From: Polyangiaceae bacterium | Lineage (GTDB): Bacteria; Myxococcota_A; Polyangia; Polyangiales; Polyangiaceae | Assembly: GCA_015075635.1 (NCBI GenBank) | Contig: JABTUA010000001.1 | Coordinates: 2,232,001-2,296,000, forward strand | Direction: 5' to 3' | Length of the DNA stretch: 64,000 nt | Shown: piece after piece, positions 41,989-48,880 of the stretch | Position numbering within the stretch: position 1 is the first letter of the stretch | How the letters are laid out: every line of letters starts with the position of its first letter | The notes under the pieces: generated by a model | Seen by the model: the letters and a program-made list of their open reading frames with translations, nothing else | Database searches by the model: none | What the model was told of the DNA's origin: nothing | Position numbers and translations under genes: made by a program

Positions 41989-44199
41989 TCACCCCGGCGT
42001 CGGGAGCGCGGCGCGCGGGCCGCGACGCTTGCGCCGTCGGCGCCGGCGCCGTGGCGGGTCAGCGACATCGACGCGCTCGGCGCGCGTCCCGAGCGTGAGG
42101 TAGCCGATGGCCAATAGCCCCCGTCGGGCGCTCGGCGTCAGGCGCCCGATCGGGATCGACACCGCGGTCGGCAAGCTCACGGCGCCGTCGGTGTGGGCGT
42201 TCCAGAGCGCGGCACGCTGTGCGATGGCGTCGGGGCCGAGGGCGGTCGACAGGTAAACGGCTCTCCGTCCGAGGACTACGCCGAGCTCTCGCAGCAGGGC
42301 GCGGTCCCGCTCCGTGAGCGTCTCGAGCCCGGGCGAAACGGCGGCGAGCAACAGCGTTCCGAGCCCTTGCTCCAGCTGGTAGGCGAGGCCGCGCCCGGCC
42401 GGCGAGAGCTCTCTCGCGCGCTCGGAGCGCAGCGGCGAGAAGAGTCCCTGGATCAGATCCCGGGAGTAGGCCAAGAGGCGCCGCCCGAGCCGCGCGCGCA
42501 CGCCGGCCGTGACGTCCAGCGTGACGCGCACCTCGGGGCGGACCAGATCCGCTCCGCGGGTGAGCACACCAACCGGGCGGTCGTCGGCGCTGATGCGTCG
42601 GCGCTCGTCCACGCTGAAGCGCTCGTGGGGCGCGTCGACGAGCGAAGCGGCCCAGCTCTCGTCCGGGCTCGCCGCGGCCTCGGGCCGGGCGCGCGCCAAG
42701 AGCTCGGCGAACGCGCCGTGGCGGTCCGCTCGCTCCAGCGCTCGAGCCCAGGGCCCCGGGAGCTTCACGCCCGAGAGCTTGCTCGGACGGGCGCGTTCCA
42801 CGAAGCGCTCCACCAACCTCGCGTGCAAGGCGTCGCTCAACCGGTCTTCGATGCCGCGCGTGAGCTCCTGCCAGCACTCCGGCTCTTCGACCCACCCGGT
42901 GTGGCTGGTGACGTAGGTCCAGGTGCGGACGAACGCCATGCGGCCGAGCAGCGCCTCGATGTCGCCGCTGGCGTCGTCGAGCCGCGCGATGTGGCGCCGC
43001 AGGCGTTCGCTCGAGAGCGCGCCGCGGTCGGCCAGCTCGACGAAGACCTCGCGCACGAGCCGCGCGTGCGCTTCGGGCAGGAGCTGGCGATAGTCCGGGA
43101 TCTGACAGGTGTCCCAGAGCAGCCGCACGCCAGGCTCGCGGGCCGCGCGGCGGAGCACCTCCGGGTCGCGGGCGAGGGCGGCGAGCGCGCTGAAATCGTC
43201 CGCTCGCTCGACCAACTTCAGGCTGCGTCGGGTCGGCGCCCGCTTGAGCGAGCCCATCAGCCCTTCGACGCTGGAGAAGTCCAAGCCGCTCGAGCGCCAT
43301 ACCAGCGCGCGCTCAGCAGGGAAGCTGTGGCTCTCGATCGCGCGAACCAACCGCTCGGGGAGCGCCGGCAGGGGAGCCAGGGTGCCGAAGCTGCCGTCGT
43401 TCTGGTAGCGCCCGGCGCGCCCCGCGATCTGCGCGAGCTCGGCGGCCTCGAGCGGTCGTGGTCGCTTGCCGTCGAACTTCTCCAGATCCGCGAAGGCGAC
43501 GTGATCGAGATCGAGGTTCAAGCCCATGCCGATGGCGTCCGTCGCCACCATGTGCTCGACCTCTCCGGCCTGGTACATCGCGACCTGGGCGTTGCGCGCC
43601 CGTGGCGAGAGCGCTCCCAGGACCACCGCTGCCCCCCCGCGACGCCGCTTGAGCCGCTCCGCGATCTCGTACACGCGGGCCATGCTGAAGGCGACAACGG
43701 CCGAGCGCGGTGGCAGCTGTCCCAGGGTGGCTGAGCCGGAGTGACGCAGGCGCGACAGCCGCGGGTGGCGGCGCACGCTCGCGCTCGGCAAGAGCTCCGA
43801 GAGTAGCGGGCGCAGCGTGTCCGCGCCGAGGAACCATGTCTCCTGCCGGCCCCGCGCGTCGAGCAGTCGGTCGGTGAAGACGTGCCCGCGCTCGCGGTGG
43901 GCGCTGAGCTGGATCTCGTCCACCGCCAGGAAGTCCACGCTGCGCTCGACGGGCATCGCCTCCACCGTGCACACCCAGAAGCGTGGGCGCGCCGGCACCC
44001 GCTTCTCCTCGCCGGTGACCAGGGCGACCTGGCCTTCGCCGACCCGCGCGCTGACCCGGTCGTAGACCTCTCGGGCGAGCAGGCGCAGCGGCAAGCCCAG
44101 CATCCCGGTCTCGTGCTCCAGCATGCGCTCCACGGCCCGGTGGGTCTTGCCCGTGTTGGTGGGCCCGAGCAGGGCCGTCAGGGGCGCATCGTCGACCAC
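41989..44199 (-). CDS. SUV3-like DExH-box RNA helicase
   Basis: The 736-aa protein has Walker A GPTNTGKTH (12-20), a DEIQ box near residue 93, 'VAFSMARVYEIAERL' in the second RecA fold, 'VATDAIGMGLNLDLDHVAF' and the motif VI-like 'QIAGRAGRYQNDG'. This spacing and the GPTNTGKT motif are those of the SUV3/mitochondrial degradosome helicase group, also found in some bacteria. A long C-terminal region (about 330-700) includes the helical extension and ends in a poly-Arg tail. It probably unwinds structured RNA for decay; no partner RNase is next to it. The start is GTG. Confidence 0.88.
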   Translation of the reverse strand: MVDDAPLTALLGPTNTGKTHRAVERMLEHETGMLGLPLRLLAREVYDRVSARVGEGQVALVTGEEKRVPARPRFWVCTVEAMPVERSVDFLAVDEIQLSAHRERGHVFTDRLLDARGRQETWFLGADTLRPLLSELLPSASVRRHPRLSRLRHSGSATLGQLPPRSAVVAFSMARVYEIAERLKRRRGGAAVVLGALSPRARNAQVAMYQAGEVEHMVATDAIGMGLNLDLDHVAFADLEKFDGKRPRPLEAAELAQIAGRAGRYQNDGSFGTLAPLPALPERLVRAIESHSFPAERALVWRSSGLDFSSVEGLMGSLKRAPTRRSLKLVERADDFSALAALARDPEVLRRAAREPGVRLLWDTCQIPDYRQLLPEAHARLVREVFVELADRGALSSERLRRHIARLDDASGDIEALLGRMAFVRTWTYVTSHTGWVEEPECWQELTRGIEDRLSDALHARLVERFVERARPSKLSGVKLPGPWARALERADRHGAFAELLARARPEAAASPDESWAASLVDAPHERFSVDERRRISADDRPVGVLTRGADLVRPEVRVTLDVTAGVRARLGRRLLAYSRDLIQGLFSPLRSERARELSPAGRGLAYQLEQGLGTLLLAAVSPGLETLTERDRALLRELGVVLGRRAVYLSTALGPDAIAQRAALWNAHTDGAVSLPTAVSIPIGRLTPSARRGLLAIGYLTLGTRAERVDVADPPRRRRRRRKRRGPRAALPTPG

Positions 44200-44240
44200 G
44201 TTCGAAGCCTATTATCGAACCTTGGGCCCGGCACGGGGGC

Positions 44241-44269
44241 TTGCGCGGGCAGGCGGCGGTGACTATCTA
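44241..44269 (+). promoter_or_regulatory. Sigma-70-like promoter candidate
   Basis: TTGCGC (44241-44246) and TATCTA (44264-44269) are separated by 17 bp, the ideal spacing. The expected start of transcription is only about 5 bases before the ATG at 44281, which would make the mRNA almost leaderless. This agrees with the lack of a ribosome site before that gene. Confidence 0.35.
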
Positions 44270-44280
44270 CTCGTGAATTC

Positions 44281-44508
44281 ATGTCCGGCTTCGACTTCGT
44301 CTACGGTCTCTTGCTCCTCGGTCTGGTCGTGGCGCAGATCTGGCTCACGGTCCGGGTCTGGCGCAGCAGCTCCTACGAGCGAAGCCAGAAGATCCTTCAG
44401 TCGAAGCTGATCTGGCTGCTCCCGGTGGTGGGCGCGGTGCTGGTCTTCTCGCTCATGCCGGAGGAAGACGACTCGCTCTCGCGCGCCAAGAAGGAGCTGC
44501 GCGGCTGA
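44281..44508 (+). CDS. Small two-helix membrane protein
   Basis: This 75-aa protein has two hydrophobic segments (about 5-25 and 44-60) joined by a basic loop and ends in a charged tail. It resembles the phospholipase-D-nuclease-N-like membrane domain in size and layout but without firm motifs. It is followed after 25 bp by a lipoprotein gene on the same strand. Confidence 0.6.
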   Translation: MSGFDFVYGLLLLGLVVAQIWLTVRVWRSSSYERSQKILQSKLIWLLPVVGAVLVFSLMPEEDDSLSRAKKELRG

Positions 44509-44533
44509 GCGCCGTCGAGTAGCATCCCTGCCC

Positions 44534-44968
44534 ATGCGGGCGGCCGTGCTACTCGGGCTGGTGTGTCTGGGCGCGTGCGGCGGAGCCGCGGCACCCGGGG
44601 CCAAGTCGCCGGAGCCTTCGGGTGACGTGGACGCTCTGGCGGGCGAGATCGAGGCCGCGGAGCGCGACCTGAGCGCCGAGCTGGGGCCCGAGCCGGGAGC
44701 CCAGCCCAAGCCCACCGAGCCGGCCGCGGGGGGTGAGGGGATGGCGGAGGAGAAGAAGCCGGAGCCGGCCGCCACGACGCCCAGCCCCGAGGCGTCGCCC
44801 CCGCGCTCGCCCTGCGAGACGGCGTGCAAGGCGTTGGGATCGATGAAGCGCTCGCAGGAGCGGATCTGCGAGATCGCCGGCGCGGCCCATGAGCGCTGCG
44901 AGTGGGCGAAGCAGCGAGTGGCTGCCGCGACGGCGCGCATCGAGAAAGCCGGCTGCAGCTGTAGCTGA
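44534..44968 (+). CDS. Small lipoprotein with Cys-containing helical C-terminus
   Basis: The 144-aa product has a signal peptide with lipobox Leu-Gly-Ala-Cys (Cys15), a Glu/Pro/Ala-rich spacer (about 20-90) and a C-terminal helical region with Cys residues in CETAC, 'RICEIAG', 'RCEW' and 'GCSCS'. The mixed helix-Cys pattern suggests a disulfide-stapled helical hairpin. The family is not recognised. The gene ends 2 bp from the convergent permease gene. Confidence 0.68.
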   Translation: MRAAVLLGLVCLGACGGAAAPGAKSPEPSGDVDALAGEIEAAERDLSAELGPEPGAQPKPTEPAAGGEGMAEEKKPEPAATTPSPEASPPRSPCETACKALGSMKRSQERICEIAGAAHERCEWAKQRVAAATARIEKAGCSCS

Positions 44969-44970
44969 GC

Positions 44971-46275
44971 TCAGCTCTTCGGCTCTTCCGGCGCGGGGTC
45001 GGGCTCCGGCGCGGGGTCGGGCTCCGGCGTGGGGTCGGGGTCGGGCTCGGGGTCGGGGTCGGGCTCCGGCTCGGGCTCCGGCTCGGGGTCGGGGTCGGGG
45101 TCGGGCTCGGGGTCGGGGTCGGGGTCGCGTTCTGGCTCGGGCTCCGGTTCGGGCTCGGCGCCGGGAGCGGATGGCGGGGCACCGGCGGGCGCCAGGTAGA
45201 GGTTGCTCTCCCGGTAGTGGTCGAGGGCCCGGGAGACGAAGATCTTGAGCACCGCCGCCGCCGGGACCGCCAGCAGGACGCCCAGGAAGCCGAACACCTC
45301 ACCGCCGACGAACAGGGCCAAGAGCACCCAGATCTCCCGCAGGCCCACGCTCTCGCCGACGATGCGCGGCGTGATCACGAAGCCCTCCAGGGTCTGCACC
45401 GCGATGTAGGCCGCGACGACGCCGGCGATCTGCTGCCAGCCACCGCCGCCGATCAGGGACATCAGGACGCCCGCGACGAGGGCGAACGCGCCGCCCACGT
45501 AGGGGACGAAGTTCAAGATACCGGCAGCGATGCCGATGGGCACGGCCAGGCGCACGCCGAGCAGCGAGTACGAGCCGCCGTAGAGCACCGCCAGGATCAG
45601 CATCACGGTCAGCTGTCCGCGCATGAACTGGCTGAGCGTGTGGTCGATCTCGCGCGCGTACGACCCGACGCTGTCGCGGTAGCGTAGCGGCACCAGGGAG
45701 CGGACGCCCTCGACCATGCGGTCGAAATCCGCGAGCAAGTACACGGCGAGGATCGGCACGATCAGCGCGCCGAACACCGCGCCGATGGCGGAAGCGGTCC
45801 CGCCGATCAGTGCCTTGAGCGCGTTGCCCACCGGCGCCAGCTGACTGGCGGAGATCGAGTCCGCCTTGCTCTTGAGCTGAGCGATCCACTCGTCGGCGGT
45901 GTGCGGGATCTGGATGCCCTGCTCTCGCAGGATGGGCTCGAGGCGCGTGAGCGCCCGTTTCGCGTGCCCGGGCAGCTCTTGGGCGACGCTGGCGATGTCC
46001 TTGGCGACCTCCGGGATGACCAGCAGGAGGAATGCGGCGACCGCGCCGGTGAAGACCAAGAGCACGATGCCGATGGCGACGCCACGCGGGATGCGCCACC
46101 TCTCCAGCCGATCGACCACCGGATCCAGGATGTAGGCGATGGTGAACGCCAGAAAGATCGGCGTCAGCACGTCGCGCAGCGCGTAGAGCCCGAGGCCCAC
46201 GCCGCCGAGCGCCGCGAGCCAGTACCAGCTCCGGCCGAGCACCAGCTCGCGCTTCTCGGCGGGTCCGCCGCTCAC
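44971..46275 (-). CDS. AI-2E family transporter with long acidic Pro-Asp/Glu tail
   Basis: The 434-aa protein has about eight membrane helices of the AI-2E/PerM family between residues 15 and 350 ('[34 protein letters not shown]' as a type region and '[22 protein letters not shown]'). The family includes exporters such as TqsA-like and Na+/H+-antiporter-like proteins, so AI-2 itself is not implied. The last about 65 residues repeat [12 protein letters not shown] units. The GTG start at 46275 overlaps the stop codon of the Cys-rich lipoprotein gene (GTGA); an earlier start at 46314 would run into it. Confidence 0.85.
   Translation of the reverse strand: MSGGPAEKRELVLGRSWYWLAALGGVGLGLYALRDVLTPIFLAFTIAYILDPVVDRLERWRIPRGVAIGIVLLVFTGAVAAFLLLVIPEVAKDIASVAQELPGHAKRALTRLEPILREQGIQIPHTADEWIAQLKSKADSISASQLAPVGNALKALIGGTASAIGAVFGALIVPILAVYLLADFDRMVEGVRSLVPLRYRDSVGSYAREIDHTLSQFMRGQLTVMLILAVLYGGSYSLLGVRLAVPIGIAAGILNFVPYVGGAFALVAGVLMSLIGGGGWQQIAGVVAAYIAVQTLEGFVITPRIVGESVGLREIWVLLALFVGGEVFGFLGVLLAVPAAAVLKIFVSRALDHYRESNLYLAPAGAPPSAPGAEPEPEPEPERDPDPDPEPDPDPDPEPEPEPEPDPDPEPDPDPTPEPDPAPEPDPAPEEPKS
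45000..45160 (-). repeat. 6-12-bp simple repeat coding the acidic Pro tail
   Basis: Short alternating units (GGGGTCGGGCTCCGGC type on the plus strand) code for Pro-Glu and Pro-Asp pairs at the C-terminus of the AI-2E-type permease. The array is in frame and likely to vary in length. Confidence 0.8.
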
Positions 46276-47327
46276 TGACACACGCCGGCGGTGCAGGTCT
46301 TGCCCGTCGCGCACTTCACGCCGCAGCCGCCGCAGTGGTTCTCGTCGGTCTGGGTGTCGGCACAGCCGCCGGGGCAGCAGCTCTCACCCGTCGCGCAGGC
46401 GGGGCCGCCCGCGCATTGGCAGACGGTGTTCCCCGAAGTCTTGCCGCAAGCCTCGCCGGGCTTGCAGGTCGTCCCGTCGCAGACGCAGAGCCCTGCGGCC
46501 TGGTTGCAGCTCGAGTTGGAGAGCCCGCCGGTGGTCAGGCACTGCGAGTTCTCCAGACAGACGCAGGTGCCTGCCTTGCAGCCGAAGCCGCCCTGCGCGC
46601 CCAGCGAGCCGCAGTTGTTGCCGCACACCCCGCAGTTGGCCTTGGTCGTCGCCAGGTCGGTCTCGCAACCGTTGTCCGGACCCGTGGTGGGGGACGAGCA
46701 GTCACCGAAGCCGGTGTTGCAGGCGTGGCGGCACGCCGACGCCGTACACACCGCCGAGGTCGAGTTGAGGGTGTTGCACTTGCGACTGCAGGCGCCGCAG
46801 TGGTCCGTCGTGTCGAGCGTCTGCTCGCAGCCGTTGGCGGCGTTGGCGTCGCAGCTGTCGTAGCCGCTGCTGCAAGTCTGAAGGGCACACAGACCGCCAA
46901 CGCACTGAGTGGTGGCGTTCGGCAACGTGCACGGGTCGCAGCTCGGAGCCGCGCAGCCGTACTTGGGGTCGTTGGTGGCGACGCAGGCGCCGTTGCAGAG
47001 CTTCTGGTTCCCGGGGCAGGTCGCGGTGCCGCCGGTGCCTCCGGTCGCGCCGCCGGTGCCTCCGGTCGCGCCGCCGGTGCCTCCGGTCACGCCGCCGCCG
47101 GTGCCTCCGGTCACGCCGCCGCCGGTGCCTCCGGTCACGCCGCCGCCGGTGCCTCCGGTCACGCCGCCGCCGGTGCCTCCGGTCGCACCGCCTCCGGTCC
47201 CGGCACCGCCGCCGCCTGCCGAGCCGCCGGTGCCGGTGAAGCTGAAGTCCTCGTAGTCATTGGTGCAAGCCGCGACGGCCAAGGCCGACACGGCGCACGC
47301 CCCGAGCAGACGACGGAAGGTCCTCAT
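46272..47327 (-). CDS. Cys-rich lipoprotein with Gly/Thr repeat linker
   Basis: The 351-aa product has a signal peptide with lipobox Val-Ala-Ala-Cys (about Cys21), a Gly/Thr/Val linker of about 75 residues ([11 protein letters not shown] repeats) and a C-terminal part with about 40 Cys in small modules ('[16 protein letters not shown]', '[11 protein letters not shown]'). These resemble the Dickkopf/EGF-like 'tryptophan synthase alpha chain'-mislabelled Cys repeats of myxobacterial surface proteins. It is likely surface-exposed. ATG at 47327 was used; GTG at 47330 is possible. The stop overlaps the permease start. Confidence 0.78.
   Translation of the reverse strand: MRTFRRLLGACAVSALAVAACTNDYEDFSFTGTGGSAGGGGAGTGGGATGGTGGGVTGGTGGGVTGGTGGGVTGGTGGGVTGGTGGATGGTGGATGGTGGTATCPGNQKLCNGACVATNDPKYGCAAPSCDPCTLPNATTQCVGGLCALQTCSSGYDSCDANAANGCEQTLDTTDHCGACSRKCNTLNSTSAVCTASACRHACNTGFGDCSSPTTGPDNGCETDLATTKANCGVCGNNCGSLGAQGGFGCKAGTCVCLENSQCLTTGGLSNSSCNQAAGLCVCDGTTCKPGEACGKTSGNTVCQCAGGPACATGESCCPGGCADTQTDENHCGGCGVKCATGKTCTAGVCQ
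47035..47205 (-). repeat. 24-bp tandem repeat coding the Gly/Thr linker
   Basis: Repeats of CCTCCGGTCACGCCGCCGCC-type units (24 bp, with 15-18-bp shortened forms) encode the TGGTGGGV linker of the Cys-rich lipoprotein. They are in frame and probably length-variable. Confidence 0.8.
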
Positions 47328-47398
47328 CACCGGGAGAGTAGCACGAGACCCCTCAAATCAGGCAAAACGGGCGATGTTTCTCGGCTTTGCTCGATGGG

Positions 47399-48247
47399 CT
47401 ACTGGACCACGGGGCCGCAGTCGACGAACGAAGCGATCGTGGTGTCGATGCGGAAGTTCGACTCGCTGGTGTGGCGCTCGGCGAAGAAGAAGTCCAGCTG
47501 GTAGGTCTGGCCCTTCTGGATGCCCAGCTTGGCGGCGTCCGCGTCCAGATCGATCTGCCCGCTCATCGCGCCGTGGACCCCGCCGAGATCGATGCCGAGC
47601 TTCTTGTTGATGAACACCCAGAGGTCGTCGTCGCCCGTGAACGTGAACACCTCTCCGCCCAGGTAGACGAACTTGGTGTGGAGCTCGAAGGTGAAGTGGT
47701 AGTTGTGTGAGTTGCCCTCGTTGCCCCAGAGCTCGTTGTCGATGGGGAAGAACGCGGAGTTGTCGTAGGTGTAGACGTTGCTGCCGGACTTGGTCAGCGT
47801 CACCGGCAAGAACTTCTTCTGATTGACGCCGGCGACGTCGTTGAACCACTGATCGAAGTTGGCCTTGCCCGTGGTCGTCGGGTTGCCGGACTGGCCCGCG
47901 TAAACCGGCTTGCCGTCGGCCCCCAGGTCGTCCTGCACGATGCCCGGGTCGGTGTCGATGGTGTACTCGAAATCCGGATGGTCGATCTTGAAGTCGCGGA
48001 TGGTGCCGGTGAGCTTGCTGCCGCAATAGCCGTCGCCGCCGTTGCCGCCGACGCCGGTGCCGGCTGCGCCGCCGCCCGCCGCGCTGCCACCGACGTTCAG
48101 TCCGCCGCCGTTTCCGCTCGCGCTGGAGCCCCCCAAGTTCAGCTTCCCGCCGGAGCCGTTCGATGCGACGTCGCCGTCGTCGTCCCCACCACAGCCCACG
48201 GACAGCGCGAGCGCCAGAGCGCTCGCCGAGAGAATCAACGATCGCAT
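47399..48247 (-). CDS. Fibro-slime domain lipoprotein
   Basis: The 282-aa product has a signal peptide with lipobox Ser-Val-Gly-Cys (about Cys19), a Gly/Ser/Asn linker (25-75) and a fibro-slime domain: 'TGTIRDFKIDHPDFEY', 'FTFTGDDDLWVFINKKLGIDLGGVH' as the hallmark region, and 'YQLDFFFAERHTSESNFRI'. The domain is related to PA14 folds and occurs in slime-mould and bacterial extracellular matrix proteins. GAGGTG precedes the ATG at 48247. A role in matrix or adhesion is likely. It is on the same strand as the Cys-rich lipoprotein gene, 71 bp upstream of it. Confidence 0.87.
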   Translation of the reverse strand: MRSLILSASALALALSVGCGGDDDGDVASNGSGGKLNLGGSSASGNGGGLNVGGSAAGGGAAGTGVGGNGGDGYCGSKLTGTIRDFKIDHPDFEYTIDTDPGIVQDDLGADGKPVYAGQSGNPTTTGKANFDQWFNDVAGVNQKKFLPVTLTKSGSNVYTYDNSAFFPIDNELWGNEGNSHNYHFTFELHTKFVYLGGEVFTFTGDDDLWVFINKKLGIDLGGVHGAMSGQIDLDADAAKLGIQKGQTYQLDFFFAERHTSESNFRIDTTIASFVDCGPVVQ

Positions 48248-48368
48248 GAGCACCTCACACCACGTAGGATATCAGCCTTCACCGGCCTCGACCATGCGAC
48301 CCGAACGATGGAGCCCGGCTGGACGATTCTCGCCAGAGCGGACGAGTGATAGAGCGTGAGAGGTTCCG

Positions 48369-48833
48369 ATGGTCAAGGACGAGAGCGCTGACGACGGCTT
48401 CGTCGACGTCTACACGGACGGGGCGTGCTCCGGTAACCCGGGTCCCGGTGGTTGGGGTGCGTTGCTCAGGTTCCGGGGCAAGGAGCGGGAGCTCCACGGC
48501 GGTGAGCGCGAGACGACGAACAATCGCATGGAGCTGATGGCTGCCATCCAGGCCTTCGAGACCCTGAAGCGTCCGATGCGCGTGCGCATCCACACCGACA
48601 GCAAATACGTCCGGGACGGCATCACCGAGTGGCTCCCGCGCTGGAAGCAGCGCGGCTGGAAGACCGCCGACAAGAAGCCGGTCAAGAACGTCGATCTGTG
48701 GCAGCGCCTGGAGGCCGCCATCGGCCGGCACCGGGTCGAGTGGCACTGGGTCAAGGGGCACGCCGGGCACCCCGAGAACGAGCGCGCCGACGCGCTGGCT
48801 CGGCTGGGCGTCGAGCGCTTCGGAAGGGCGTGA
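48369..48833 (+). CDS. rnhA: Ribonuclease HI
   Basis: The 154-aa enzyme cleaves the RNA strand of RNA-DNA hybrids. The catalytic set is intact: Asp17 (YTDGAC), Glu55 (NRMELMA), Asp77 (HTDSKY), His131 (KGHAGH) and Asp141 (ERADAL), and the basic handle '[19 protein letters not shown]' is present. Length is that of the E. coli type. GAGAGG precedes the ATG. It stands before the penicillin-acylase gene with 47 bp between. Confidence 0.96.
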   Translation: MVKDESADDGFVDVYTDGACSGNPGPGGWGALLRFRGKERELHGGERETTNNRMELMAAIQAFETLKRPMRVRIHTDSKYVRDGITEWLPRWKQRGWKTADKKPVKNVDLWQRLEAAIGRHRVEWHWVKGHAGHPENERADALARLGVERFGRA

Positions 48834-48880
48834 CGCCGTATCCCTTGCCGCCGCGGCGCAGCTGACCAAGAACCCCGGGC

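Noticed and set aside
44971..46275. Naming the permease an autoinducer-2 exporter
   Set aside because: The AI-2E family name covers transporters of several substrates, and no luxS or AI-2 gene is in the window.
46276..46314. Upstream start (46314) for the AI-2E-type permease
   Set aside because: It would overlap the coding part of the Cys-rich lipoprotein gene; GTG at 46275 makes the GTGA junction seen throughout the window.
47035..47205. 24-bp GC-rich direct repeats as possible replication iterons
   Set aside because: They encode the Gly/Thr linker of a lipoprotein in frame, and no dnaA, repA or AT-rich region is nearby.
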